The translations under genes and the position numbers were made by a program. From Hyperoodon ampullatus (Eukaryota > Chordata > Mammalia > Artiodactyla > Ziphiidae), in the NCBI GenBank assembly GCA_949752795.1, contig OX457064.1, forward strand, positions 104,075,454 to 104,139,453: a stretch of DNA of 64,000 nucleotides, in the 5' to 3' direction. Position 1 is the stretch's first letter. The number at the start of each line of letters is the position of its first letter. Below the pieces are notes generated by a model. It saw only the letters and a list, made by a program, of their open reading frames with translations, made no database searches and was not told the origin of the DNA. This document shows, piece after piece, positions 1 through 10,452 of the stretch.

Positions 1-303
1 CCATAAATGTTATTATTTTTCAAATTCCAATTGTTCATTGTTTGCATATAGAAATACAACTGATTTTTGTAAATGATATTGTATCCTAAAATATTGCTAA
101 ATTCTTACTAGTTCTATTAGCTTTTTTATAGATTCCATCAAATTTTCTACATAGATGATCATGTCACCTATGAACAGAGAGAGCTTTATTTTTCCTTTCC
201 TTTACTGCTTCCTTTCTTTTATTTATTTACTTTTTGGGTCTTACTGCCCTGGCTGCAACGTCCAGTACACTGTTAAAAAGAAGTGATAAGAATAGACATC
301 CTG
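1..303 (-). mobile_element. Old L1 ORF2 remnant, part 1 of 3
   Basis: AT-rich sequence that, read on the minus strand, resembles the middle of L1 ORF2. The RT-domain region is recognisable from the same word order as the intact ORF2 in this window. Frames are broken, so it is a dead fossil. The same fragment resumes at 884 and 1643 after SINE insertions. It is cut by the window edge. Confidence 0.65.
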
Positions 304-304
304 A

Positions 305-634
305 GCTTCCCTGGTGGCACAGTGGTTAAGAATCTCCCTGCCAATGCAGGGGACACAGGTTCAAGCCCTGGTCCTGGAAGATCCCACATGCCACGGAGCA
401 ACTAAGCCAATGCACCACAACTACTGAGCTTGCGCTCTAGAGCCTGAGAGCCACAACTACTGAGCCCACGTGCCACAACTACTGAAGCCCTCGCGCCTAG
501 AGCCCATGCTCCGCAACAAGAGAAGCCACCACAGTGAGAAGCCCGCGCACCGCAACAAAGAGTAGCCCCCGCTCACTGCAACTAGAGGAACGCCCGCGTG
601 GAGCAATGAAGACCCAATGCAGCCAAAAAAAAAA
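305..634 (+). mobile_element. CHR-type SINE, long form
   Basis: Begins GCTTCCCTGGTGGCACAGTGG, which contains a pol III A-box-like tRNA segment. A B-box-like GGTTCAAGCCC follows near 359. The body carries repeated CACAACTACTGAGCC blocks, and the tail is A10 at 625-634. The left flank AGAATAGACATCC (290-302) recurs as AGTAGACATCG just after the tail, and again after the next SINE. Confidence 0.9.
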
Positions 635-648
635 GAGTAGACATCGTT

Positions 649-883
649 GGGTGTCTACTGGTGGTCTGGTGGTTAAGACTTTGCCTTCCAATGCAGGGGG
701 TGTGAGCTCGATCCCGGGACTAGGAGCTAAGAACCCACATGCCTTGGGGCCAAAAAATCAAAAAACAAACAACCCCCCCCATAAAAACAGAAGCAATATT
801 GTAACAAATTCAATAAAGACTTTAAAAATGGTCCACATCAAAAAAATTTGTTTAAATAAATCTCACATCTTAAAAAAATAAAA
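649..883 (+). mobile_element. CHR-1-like SINE with extended tail
   Basis: The head is degenerate (TGTCTACTGGTGGTCTGGTGG). The body reads TTGCCTTCCAATGCAGGGG. The 3' part carries the AGCAATATTGTAACAAATTC and GGTCCACATC block also seen at 6958-7149 and 26484-26681. It abuts the preceding SINE's target duplication, and a third target copy follows at 885-897. Confidence 0.85.
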
Positions 884-1046
884 AAAGAATAGACATCCTT
901 GCTTTTTCCCTAATCTTAGAGGAAAGCGTTCAGTTTCTCACCATTAAGTATGATGTTAATTGTATGTTTTTCATAGATGCCCTTTTTCAGGTTGAAGAAG
1001 TACCCTTCTTAGGAATGGATGATAAATTCCATCAAATGCTTTTTCT
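884..1046 (-). mobile_element. Old L1 ORF2 remnant, part 2 of 3
   Basis: Continues the element seen at 1-303 in the same minus-strand order. It has an L1-like segment ending TTTTTCTGCACCTCAATAT, where a long SINE integrated. No open frame. Confidence 0.65.
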
Positions 1047-1642
1047 GCACCTCAATATATATATATATTTTTTATAAATTTATTTATTTTATTTTTGGCT
1101 GCATTGGGTCTTCGTTGCTGCGCACGGGCTTTCTCTAGTTGCGGCAAGCAGGGGCTACTCTTCATTGTGGTGTGCGGGCTTCTCATTGCGGTGGTTTCTC
1201 TTGTTGTGGAGCACGGGCTCTAGGCGTGCGGGCTTCAGTAGCTGTGGCACTCGGGCTCAGTAGTTGTGGCTCGCAGGCTCTAGAGCACAGGCTCAGTAGT
1301 TGTGGCACACAGGCTTAGTTGCTCCGTGGGATGTGGGATCTTCCTGGACCAGGGCCTGAACCCATGTCCCCTGCATTGGCAGGCGGATTCTTTTTTTTTT
1401 TTTTTTTTTTTTGTGGTACGCGGGCCTCTCACTGTTGTGGCCTCTCCCGCTGTGGAGCACAGGCTCCGGATGCACAGGCTCAGCGGCCATGACTCACAGG
1501 CCCAGCCGCTCTGCAGCATGTGGGATCCTCCCGGACCGGGGCACGAACCCGTGTCCCCTGCATCGGCAGGCGGACTCTCAACCACTGCGCCACCAGGGAA
1601 GCCCTAGGCGGATTCTTAACCACTGCGCCACCAGAGAAGTCC
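1047..1642 (-). mobile_element. CHR-type SINE, long form, split by a second SINE
   Basis: T/A-rich tail at about 1047-1090, then the reversed long-form body up to ATTGGCAGGCGGATTCTT (1375-1392). Interrupted at 1393-1605, it resumes with AGGCGGATTCTTAACCACTG and ends CCACCAGAGAAGTCCC. The host TSD CTGCACCTCAATAT is present on both sides (1034-1047 and 1643-1656). Confidence 0.9.
1393..1605 (-). mobile_element. CHR-type SINE, short form, nested in another SINE
   Basis: Poly-T (minus-strand A-tail) from 1393 to 1412, then GTACGCGGGCCTCTCAC and the complete short body, ending CCACCAGGGAAGCCCT. The perfect 12-bp TSD AGGCGGATTCTT lies at 1381-1392 and 1606-1617, inside the outer SINE's tRNA head. 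Confidence 0.93.
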
Positions 1643-2040
1643 CTGCACCTCAATATTGAGATGATATTTCTTTTCTTGAATTTGTTAATTTGGTGAATTA
1701 CATTAATCAATTCTTGAATGTTAAACCAGCCTTGAATTTATGGGAGAATGCCCACCTAGTCAGGATGCATTATCCTTGTTATATATCGGTATATTTAATT
1801 AGTTAAGAATATTTGCATCTATGTTTGTGAGGAATGTTGGTTAATAGGTTTTCTTCCATAATATCTTTGTCTGGTTTTGGTAATAGAGTAATGCTGGCCT
1901 CATAGAGTGAGTTGGGAAGTGTTCCTTCCTTTTTGATTCTCTGGAAAAGTTTGTATAGAATTACTAATATTTATTCTTTCAATATTTGGTAGCATTCAAG
2001 TTGAATTCTTACAAGTATAGGCAAAATTTTTGAAAGACTG
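1643..2040 (-). mobile_element. Old L1 ORF2 remnant, part 3 of 3
   Basis: Resumes the L1 fragment. Wording such as TCTGGTTTTGGTAATAGAGTAATGC and GCCTCATAGAGTGAGTTGGG matches, on the minus strand, the fingers/palm segment of the intact ORF2 (equivalent to about 30150-30300). It is degenerate, with stops in every frame. Confidence 0.75.
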
Positions 2041-2256
2041 AAATGGACCCAAAAGATTCCTGGGTGTATCCTGTGTAGCTCATGCTTCTAGGCTATCTTA
2101 GCCTTTCTTTGTCATTGAGCTGTTTTACAACTCTGTAAGTTGCAGAGAACTGATGATAATGCAAATAATTCTTTTCCACAGAAATGCAAGTCCTTTCCCA
2201 TTTTAACAATACAAATCCAACTTGGTGATTTCATGATGAACTTATTTCGATTTCCA
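2041..2256. other. No recognisable feature
   Basis: AT-rich single-copy-looking sequence between the L1 fossil and a MIR piece. I see no ORF, simple repeat or known family in it. Confidence 0.5.
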
Positions 2257-2385
2257 GAGCTCAGTTTCATTATCTGTTAAAATGGGATAGTGACATTTTC
2301 TGTACCCATCTCAGATAATCAAATAAGATAACAGACTTGAAATACTGAAAGTGCAATATAAATCTAGGGGGTTATTATCTGTGTC
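2257..2385 (+). mobile_element. MIR fragment
   Basis: Contains the recognisable MIR core order: GCTCAGTTTCATTATCTG, AAAATGGGATAGTGAC, a CCATCTCAGATAATC segment and an AAATAAGATAAC stretch ending in GTGCAATATAAAT. It is old and divergent, so this is a family-level call from the order of short motifs. Confidence 0.6.
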
Positions 2386-2503
2386 TCATGGAAAGCGAAG
2401 ATAAATGTTCCCAGGCCTCATTCCCTCATTTTGGTCAACAGTTTAAAATTTTAAATCTTTGTAATCTTCCAGGAAACCTGAATCAGCTAATTTGATTTTA
2501 ACC

Positions 2504-2718
2504 TTTTTTTTTTTTTTTTTTTTTTTTGGTACGCGGGCCTCTCCCTGCTGTGGCCTCTCCCGTCGCGGAGCACAGGCTCTGGACGCACAGGCTCAGCGGC
2601 CATGGCTCACGGGCTCAGCCGCTCCGCGGCATGTGGGATCCTCCTAGACTGGGGCATGAACCCGTGTCCCCTGCATTGGCAGGCGGACCCCTAACCACTG
2701 TGCCACCAGGGAAGCCCC
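2504..2718 (-). mobile_element. CHR-type SINE, short form
   Basis: Uninterrupted T23 (2504-2526), then the short-form body reversed, ending CCACCAGGGAAGCCCC. The flanks TAACCTTTTTT and CAACTTTTTTT are only a weak possible TSD. Confidence 0.9.
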
Positions 2719-3180
2719 AACTTTTTTTTTCATTGAAGAAGAGTCATCTTAAAATTAATTCCATCATAGGTTTTAAATAATCTGCAATGATACTGAATTC
2801 TAAAACTAGACTCTGAAACGGTCTGAAAATAGTCTGAAATGGCTCTCAAGGGCAGGGGCAGTTGCATGGAAAGTCTTGTGATGGGGCCATTCTCATTTCT
2901 ACATTGCAGTTACATAGAAAGTTTATAGAATTCTTCAAAACGTTGTGAGTCTAGCCTTTCTTCATGGTCAGTGCTGCCCATGAGCCAGGGGACTCCTCTG
3001 TGAATGATCTTCCCACACTCCCAGCCACTCCCTTATTCTGGTTCATTTTCCAATCACCTCCTGTAGGAGTGTCAGTATATCCAGCTTGGGTGAGGCAAAG
3101 GGTCACACAGCATTGTGCAGGGGCTCAAAGGAGGCAGCCCATACACCTTTCTCTACTGGAAAAAGACTGAATTTATGGTC
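2719..3180. other. No recognisable feature
   Basis: Mixed-composition DNA. The ORFs here (up to 68 codons) show no protein-family signature. I see no repeat family. Confidence 0.5.
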
Positions 3181-3194
3181 TAGACTGTGTTCTT

Positions 3195-3327
3195 TTTTTT
3201 TAATTTTTATTTTATATTGGAGTATAGTTGATGTACAATGTTGTATTAATTTCAGGTATACAGCAAAGTGATTCAGTTATACATATACATGTATCTATTC
3301 TTTTTCAGATCCTTTTCCCATATAGGT
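3195..3327 (-). mobile_element. 5'-truncated L1, 3' UTR only
   Basis: Poly-T, then a minus-strand L1 3' UTR (ATATTGGAGTATAGTTGATG, CAGCAAAGTGATTCAG), the same type as at 36423. Flanked by the 14-bp TSD TAGACTGTGTTCTT (3181-3194) and TAGTCTGTGTTCTT (3328-3341), which has one mismatch. Only about 130 bp was integrated. Confidence 0.85.
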
Positions 3328-3560
3328 TAGTCTGTGTTCTTAATAGCTGAGATCACGTATATATTCTCTTGTTTCCTTAGCCTTAAAATGAAATCAGGTT
3401 GGGTGATATTAAGTTCTCTTTCAAGCTAAAGTTTAAAAATAATTTTATGACATGGGAGAAAACTAGGAAGTATATATTTTCATGTATCTGTCTATCTATT
3501 CATCCACATAGCCATCCATTTACCCTACAGGTGTTTTCTGTGTGCAGAGCGCTATGCAAG

Positions 3561-3561
<1 letters not shown>

Positions 3562-3594
<33 letters not shown>
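3562..3594. repeat. (CA)n microsatellite
   Basis: About 16 perfect CA units, ending at ACACGTC. The purity suggests a length-variable site. Confidence 0.98.
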
Positions 3595-3597
<3 letters not shown>

Positions 3598-3599
3598 TA

Positions 3600-4600
3600 A
3601 GATGTAGCCTGGCTTTCAAGGAGGTTATGGAAATTCTCTTCCCAGGGTGTGTGCGGGGGCAGCGGGAGAGCGCCTTGACGGTGTTTACTAGCCAGTGCTA
3701 GCAGAACTGCTAATCAATTAATTAATTAATTAACAATCGGCAAATGGCATCCAATGGGGAAGTGTGACTTAGCTTCCAAATGCGAATTATTAGCCCCTTT
3801 ATGGAGCTGAGACAGTGAGGGCAAATCATTGCAGGGTCCCAGATGAGCTGGCACACAGCCATCGCAAGGAGGCTGTGATTCTCATTTGTTCCAGAGTGCT
3901 TGCCAGTTTTTCTCTAGTGAGATTAATTAGAACTTTTAGAAGTGCAAGCTGGAGCCATCAAGTATTAACATTCATGTCACTGGTAATCTGTAAGTGTACT
4001 GAAGTAGCCCGGGCCAATTTTAGGATCCATGGCTTTGACTGGTATCTGGAGGTGGAATTCTCCAATGCCTTTCAGGTAAAGGCCCAGTGGCTCCGGTTAT
4101 TCCCCAAAATGGCCTTTGCCCTTTAACTTTCCTCGCCTCTGTGCGTTCTCGCATTCGTCTCCCTCACCCCTTTCATGCTTCCCAGAAGTAACGTTATCCT
4201 GGTGCGTGTGCACATGCCTCCAGCTGGAATCCTAACCCTGACGACACCTCCAGGAAAGCGGCTGCCTCAGCGCTCCAGGCTGCTCCTCCGTCATTCATAA
4301 GACCTGGGACGCCCCGTTACCTGGGGGAAGAACAGTATTTCCTCTCAACATGCAAGTCCCATCACTAAATCCTCTGTTAAGGCGATGTTCACGATGAACG
4401 GGTTCATCTCCGTACACCTTTGTACAGTGCATTTCCTGAGTGTTCCTACCTAGTGATTATTGTTGCTCCTTGAGCAAGCTTCTAGAGGGAAAGATCCATG
4501 CCTGCTTTGGACAAATCACACAGTTCCAGGGACAGTGGCAGGTGCTAATGTAGTGGCTTGCTGTGCCTTCCATTCACAATGACAGTACAGTATCATGGAT
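3600..4600. other. Mostly unclassified; possible MIR/L2 traces
   Basis: Holds a short (TTAA)n run at 3713-3732. A segment at 3785-3880 (TATTAGCCCCTTTATGGAGC ... CACACAGCC) faintly recalls a MIR. Another at 4440-4560 faintly recalls an L2 3' end. The 103-codon ORF at 3815-4126 shows no domain I recognise. All of these are weak. Confidence 0.35.
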
Positions 4601-6957
4601 TTACATTAAGAGAAGTAGCCGATAGTAGAACTCTGGCCCTGTGGAGATGATCTAATTCAGATTTCTCTTGTACAGGTGGCCTCTCTCAGACAGAGCAGTC
4701 AAGCACCTGCCTCGCAGGGCACTGCTGGGGAGAAGCAGGACCCCCGAGGGACTCCCCCCAGCGTACCGTCTTCCAAAGGACAATACAACCTGGGTGTAAC
4801 TGGAGCCCAGCAGTGCTGACGTGAGCTGCTGACGTGAGCCAGGTCTGCCCTGGTAGTGGTATTTGTGGGCCTGCCCATCACTCTTCGAATGTCTTCCTGC
4901 AGTTGGATAAATTTCCACCCTATGAAACGTGCCTCTCCTCCACAGAGTCGGAACTCAAGTTCCTATTCTCCGTGTTGGGGATAGGGACAGAGTTCCTAGG
5001 CTGTACCCTCCAGGGGCACCTATGCTAGGCTTTGACTTAACTGTGGCCAGTAGATAAAATAGGCTCTGTGTGGGGATTTGCTTCGCTGATGCTGGTGACG
5101 GTACAGTTGCAGTGCTGACAGTGAGTCCCAGATGCGGACGTGGCATCTGTGCTGGAAGTGGTTCCGCCTGCCTGTTAGGAGGGGAGTCGAGTTTCCCACG
5201 TTTGACTCTCAGTAGAGGCCTCGGCTGGGGGGTGGGTGTGGCTTTGAGAGCTGCTTTGGAAGCTCAGAGCTTCCCTGGTGGAAGCTCAGCCTCAGATCTG
5301 TTCCTCTGGCCTGACAATGAGTCTGTGAGTCTCCTGATGCTTGCAGTAAATCCTTTTCTGCTTCTGGTTTTTTCTGCTTGAATTAGCCAGGGCGGATTCC
5401 GTTCTGTGTTTGGTTTTGGTAATTGAAACCCTGACCCTTACAGTACCGGTACCAGGAGTGGTGGGAGGCACCAGGCTTTTGGGAAAACGGGGCCCAAGGT
5501 TTGTTGTCTGATCTGAGTGGGTCTGAGGACAGGGAGGAGGCATTTAGTGCTCAGGGCGGAGCTCCAGCACTCACAGCATCAGTGGCAAAACTGTTACTTC
5601 CATGAGCACTTTGTGGTTGACTGGAAGGACATGTCCATTGAAGGCAAGGCTTTGGGGGAATGAATGGCCACAGCCTTGGAACAATCTACAGTAACGAGGT
5701 GGCCAAACCCTGCAGCGTTGTACGGGTGCTTTTAAATACACTGGGGACAAAAAAAGAAACAGACTGTAAACTCAAAGTCTTAAATGTTGGCTCAAGGCGT
5801 TTTCGAAGAATCGGGGAAGGGCTCGCAGTTGTGAGTGTGGAGCTCCAATCACTGCAGCTGGAGCTGCCAGCCCGGCAGCCTCTGCGCCTGTCCTATCAGT
5901 AACGACCTACAACGGGCCGAGTACTGCGGCCACGTGGGCGTCAGCACTCCAGTCAGGAGAGACTAGCGCCCTGTACTTGGACGGGGCCATGTGGGGAATC
6001 TGGGTGACTCAGACTCTGCTGAACCCCTAGCTCACGGAGCACCCTTTCCCAGAGGAGGCTCCCTCTCCTCTGCCTGGGAGAGCCTGTAATGGACTCCGAA
6101 GAGATGCAAAAGGAAGCTAGTTCTCTTCAGGCTAACCCTTCCTTCCCCTTATTGCCTCTAAACTGGTAAGTACACTCAGACCCCAGCCTGTCCCTAGTTG
6201 AGTTGGTTTTTCTTACTTGCAACCTGAGTCCTAAACCAAGGAGTTGCCACTTTAGGCTCCTGCTGTAACGTTGGTTCTTCTGTCAAATCAAAGCACAGCA
6301 AAACAAACCCTCACAGCTTTAAGCTGCTCCTTTCCCTGGCCCTCCAGTTCAGGTTAGCTGGCACAGGGTGGGGCACAACATTTGGCTACAGCACAAGAAA
6401 CAAACCAACCGAAAAACGCATACATGGGTACAAGGGTATTAATATGGTGTCTTGCCCAGGGACCCCCTCAGGCAACCTCATTCGCCTGTCTATTTCCCTT
6501 TGCATCTTCAACTACGCTCGGGAATCCTTCAGTTCCTTCCTAGACAAAAACTCAGTGTTTGCTCCTTGTCTCTTGTGGCACAGTTGCCCGCAAACACCTC
6601 AGAGGGATTTAGTTCTCTTCCCAGGAGCAAGTACACGTGTCCCTGAGCAGTTTCCAGATTTGCCTTTGGAGACTTTAGGGAAGATAAGTAAACATGACGT
6701 TTTGATACAAACATGAGGTCCTGGGAGTTGTGATCATAAGAGTGACTGTGAACATTTCTTCTGGGTCTGGAAGCAGTGATGGAGGCTGGGGCTCTTGCCA
6801 AGCTTGGGAGACTGGCTCAGAGACCCAGCAGCTCTGCATGGGCTCCCAAGAGTAGATTTGCTTTTGAAGACATCTTTAAAGATGTTTCTTGGTCTGTGGT
6901 GTGCATCTGAACATTCACAAAAATTATTGCTTGAGTGCTGTCTAAAATGGAAAAAAG
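4601..6957. other. Unclassified, GC-richer, repeat-poor stretch
   Basis: The longest interval without a CHR SINE in the first 15 kb. Several ORFs of 60-100 codons lack protein signatures and are not clearly bounded by splice sites. The part near 5320-5460 (CTTTTCTGCTTCTGG ... AATTGAAACCCTGACC) vaguely resembles the end of an old ERVL/MaLR-type LTR. I would not annotate it as such without a search. Confidence 0.4.
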
Positions 6958-7149
6958 GGACTTCCCTGGTGGTCCAGGGGTTAAGACTTTGCCTTCCAAT
7001 GCAGGGGGTGTGGGTTTGATCCCTGGTTGGGGAGCTAAGATCCCACATGCTTCCTGGCAGAAAACAAACAAAACAAAAAAAACAGAAGCAATATTTTAAC
7101 AAATTCAATAAAGACTTAAAAACAAATGGTCCACATCAAAAAAAAAATT
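6958..7149 (+). mobile_element. CHR-1-like SINE with extended tail
   Basis: Head GGACTTCCCTGGTGGTCCAG, B-box-like GGTTTGATCCC, then AGCAATATTTTAACAAATTC and GGTCCACATC before the A-run. Same subtype as 649-883. Confidence 0.9.
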
Positions 7150-7295
7150 TTTTTTTAAAGGAAAAAAACTTGGAAATAACCTAAATGTCTCCCATAGGAA
7201 ATAGGCTAAATTTATTATGGTACATTTAGAGAAGACGACCCTAGGTGTTAGGCAGATGGCAGAAACCTGGAGAACCATCAAAAGCAAAATAGCTA
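7150..7295 (+). mobile_element. Small old L1 ORF2 3'-end piece
   Basis: Phrases GGAAATAACCTAAATGTCTC and TTTATTATGGTACATT match the sense L1 ORF2 C-terminal region. The next L1 piece (from 7511) is in the opposite orientation, which could mean an ancient 5' inversion or two separate insertions. Confidence 0.5.
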
Positions 7296-7510
7296 GGGCT
7301 TCCTTGGTGGCGCAGTGGTTGAGAGTCCGCCTGCCGATGCAGGGGATGCGGGTTCGTGCCCCGGTCCGGGAAGATCCCACATGCCGCAGAGCGGCTGGGC
7401 CCGTGAGCCATGGCCACTGAGCCTGTGCATCCGGAGCCTGTGCTCTGCAACGGGAGAGGCCACGACAGTGAGAGGCCCGCGTACCGCAAAAAAAAAAAAA
7501 AAAAAAAAAA
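7296..7510 (+). mobile_element. CHR-type SINE, short form
   Basis: Complete: GGGCTTCCTTGGTGGCGCAG to GCGTACCGC plus A23 (7488-7510). TSD AAAATAGCTA (7286-7295) against AAAAAAGCTA (7505-7514), one mismatch. The low divergence and long pure tail suggest a recent insertion. Confidence 0.93.
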
Positions 7511-8030
7511 GCTAAGAAACATCACTTTAAATGGTTGCATAATATCTGATTATATGAACATATTTTAACTTTTATCCAATTTTTATTTTAAAATAATAAG
7601 GTTTTTTCAATTATATTTGCTATTAAAAATAATAACTTGATCATTTTTATATATGATTTTCTATAATTAAAGAAATTTTTTGGAGACAGTCTGAGAAGGG
7701 GAATTTCCAGATCAAAGGATATGGATTTTAAGGATCTAAAAATGGATTTCCAAACTGCTGTTCACATTTGTACTGACTTTCCCTTCTACTATAGTGCTTA
7801 AAAATTTAATTTCACTCTCCCCAATATTGATTATTATCTTTAATTGACTAAAAATGATGTTCCATATTATTTTAACTTGCATTTCTGGATAACCAGTTAG
7901 GCTGATCATTTTTAATGATTTTTTAAGTGATTTGTGTACTTTCTGAGAATTGTCTGTTTACACACTAGGCTCATTTTTCCATTGAGTTTTAGTGTTTTTC
8001 CTATTAATTTATAAAGACTCTTAATCAACG
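7511..8030 (-). mobile_element. Old L1 ORF2 3' region
   Basis: Minus-strand L1 wording (GGTTGCATAATATCTGATTA, TTTCCAAACTGCTGTTCACA, AACTTGCATTTCTGG). Strongly decayed and AT-rich, with no open frame. Confidence 0.7.
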
Positions 8031-8849
8031 TAATTTGTGCTACTGCACACGGCCTAACCTGCCCACTGGCCTTAAGAAACCATCTGGTTCAGTCACAGCA
8101 AGAGACTACAGCCTTATCCCCCAAAGCATTATGGTAATCCCAAAGTAAAGACCTGATAGTGTGTGCATGCACAGAGACCTCAAGCAAAGACTATGTGTAG
8201 CAAGAATGTGTTTTTCAAACAGTGGGAATAATAAATTACAATTCATTTAAAATGTGCTCTGCTTGCATGGCTTGATATGTTAAACCTAAAGGAATAAATA
8301 TCATACATTTATTTTTTATGCAGTGATGTAACAAATCCATTTTATTTAGACCCTGGAATTGTAAGTAATTTATAGTCTCTGAAAAACGAATACAGCCCCA
8401 AAGCCACTATATCTATAATTTTTTCAGATTTGACATCAGCAGGATATTTGGGGGATGTTTACTTGTGATAAACTACCTTTTAAAAAGTAAGGCAAGTAAG
8501 AGCCTGGCCTGCCTATCATGAGTGATCACTTTCTCCATAAAGAGTAGGATATCTGAGTCTCAGGAGCCACTCCAAGGCCTGGGACAGCACATGTGAATTA
8601 CAGATGAAGGTGCTGGCCTCCGTGGAAGATCTTGATTTCTAAGAGGTTGCTTTTAGAAACAAAAAACAAACAAACAAAAAAGTGGCCTTGTTTAGGCAGT
8701 GATTTGAAGGATCTGAAGCTGATCTTTAAAAGCGGCCAGAGGATAAACCACCAAGTCAGACCGGAGTAATGGCACCTCCTTTTTCTGCTCAGCTCTCGGG
8801 AAGTTCTAAGCATTGGTTGGGGCAGTTCTCCAGCCTTTTCCACGTTTAC
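8031..8849. other. No recognisable feature
   Basis: Single-copy-looking sequence. The 81-codon minus-strand ORF at 8598-8843 has no recognised domain. Confidence 0.5.
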
Positions 8850-8863
8850 CTGAGTCAGCTTGC

Positions 8864-9064
8864 CTTTTTTTCCTTTTTTTAAAAAAATATTTATTTATTT
8901 AGGCTGCTCTGGGTCTTACTTGTGGCACGTAGGATCTTCATTGCGGCGTGAGGACTTCTTAGTTGTGGCATGCATGTGGGATCTAGTTCCCTGACCAGGG
9001 ATTAAACCCGGGCACCCTGCACTGGGAATGTGGAGTCTTACCCACTGGAAAACCAGGGAAGTCC
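8864..9064 (-). mobile_element. CHR-type SINE, CHR-1-like
   Basis: Tail T/A (AAATATTTATTTATTTA), body with GTTGTGGCATGCATGTGGGA and head CCAGGGAAGTCC. 14-bp TSD CTGAGTCAGCTTGC (8850-8863) against CTGAGTGAGCTTGC (9065-9078), one mismatch. Confidence 0.9.
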
Positions 9065-9165
9065 CTGAGTGAGCTTGCTTTTGCTGGTTGTGAACCTAAC
9101 AGAAGATGCATAATACTTCCTGCTTCCTTTGCTTTTTTCTATTTTTGCTATAATTGATGAGCCAA

Positions 9166-9470
9166 GATTTATAATTATTAATATATAACCAAAGTCTATA
9201 GTTTAGTTTTAACTAAAGTCCATAGTTTACATTAGGTTCAGTCCGTAGTTTACATTAGGTTCACTCTTTGTGATATGCATTCTACGAGTTTGGACAAATG
9301 TATAATGACACGTATCCACCACTGCAGTATCATACAGAATAGTTTCACTGCCCTAAAGATCCCCTTTGTTCTGTGTATTCATCCTTCCCTCTCTCTTCCC
9401 AAATCCCTGGCAACTACTGATCTTTTTATGGTCACCAGAGTTTTGCCTCTTCCAGAATGTCTGTTCTGCT
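9166..9470 (-). mobile_element. Old L1 3' UTR
   Basis: Minus-strand L1M-type 3' UTR text: AACTAAAGTCCATAGTTTAC, TGTATAATGACACGTATCC, CAGAATAGTTTCACTGCCC, CTGGCAACTACTGATC. A 24-bp unit around AGTCCATAGTTTACATTAGG is partly triplicated at 9200-9262. Confidence 0.8.
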
Positions 9471-9472
9471 GA

Positions 9473-9698
9473 AATGTCATCTCCTCAGAGATGCCTTCCC
9501 TAACCACCTTACCTAAAACAGCAATTTCACCATCACCTATCATCTCTCTCTTCTTTACTGTTTCTCATAGCACTTGTTACCATCTGACCTTGTATTATAT
9601 ACCTATTTGTTTATGTATTTGCTATTATCTGTTTACTGCCCACCCCACCTTCATATGTTCACTGTTTTACCTAAATTCAGTATTAGTTGAATGAATGA
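9473..9698 (+). mobile_element. L2 LINE 3' fragment
   Basis: Good match in order to the L2 3' region: AAATGTCATCTCCTCAGAGA, TGCCTTCCCTAACCACC, CATAGCACTTGTTACCATCT, and finally GTTGAATGAATGAAT. Part of the usual terminal segment is missing. It provided the target for the following SINE pair. Confidence 0.8.
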
Positions 9699-10031
9699 AT
9701 TTTATTTTTGGCTGCGTTGGGTCTTCGTTCCTGTGTGCAGGCTTTCTCTAGTTGCAGCGAGCGGGGGTTGCTCTTCGTTGCGGTGTGCAGGCTTCTCATT
9801 GCGGTGGCTTCTCTTGTTGCGGAGCACGGGCTCTAGGCGCGTGGGCTTCAGTAGTTGTGGCACGTGGGCTCAGTAGTTGTGGCTTGCAGGCTCTAGAGTG
9901 CAGGCTCAGTACTTGTGGAGCACAAGCTTAGCTGCTCCATGGCATGTGAGATCTTCCCGGACTAGAAATTGAACCTATGTCCCCTGCATTGGCAGGCGGA
10001 TCCTTAACCACTGTGCCACCGAGGAAGTCCA
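9699..10031 (-). mobile_element. CHR-type SINE, long form (first of a tandem pair)
   Basis: Reversed long form from ATTTTTGGCTGCGTTGGG to CCACCGAGGAAGTCC. It has almost no tail of its own: the L2-derived GAATGAATTTT runs straight into it. A second long form follows directly. Confidence 0.9.
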
Positions 10032-10437
10032 AATTTTTTTTTTTTAATTTCTATTTACTCTATTTTTTTTTGGCTGTGTTGGGTCTTCGTTGCTGCGGGC
10101 TGGCTTTCTCTAGTTGTGGCGAGCAGGAGTTACTCTTCACTGAGGTGCGCAGGCTTCTCATTGCGGTGGCTTCTCTTGTTGTGGAGCACGGGCTCTAGGC
10201 ACACGGGCCTCAGTAGCTGCAGCACGCGGGCTCAGTAGTTGTGGTGCATGGGCTCAGTAGTTGCGGTGCGTGGGCTCAGCAGTTGTGGCTTGAGGGCTCT
10301 AGAGAGCAGGCTCAGTAGTTGTGGCACACAGGCTTAGTTGCTCTACAGCTTGTGGGATCTTCCCAGGCTAGGGGTTGAACCTGTGTCGCCTGCATTGGCA
10401 GGCGGATTCTTAACCACTGCACCACTAGGGAAGTCCC
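10032..10437 (-). mobile_element. CHR-type SINE, long form (second of a tandem pair)
   Basis: T-rich tail, then the reversed long body with an extra GTAGTTGYGGYGC unit (10220-10280), making it longer than usual. Head CCACTAGGGAAGTCCC. The pair as a whole is flanked by TGAATGAATTTT-type repeats at about 9692-9703 and 10440-10451. Confidence 0.88.
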
Positions 10438-10452
10438 AAATGAATGAATTTT

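Noticed and set aside
5300..5470. Possible ERVL/MaLR LTR end
   Set aside because: Only short, vague resemblance. No TG...CA ends, poly(A) signal pair or internal retroviral sequence could be identified.
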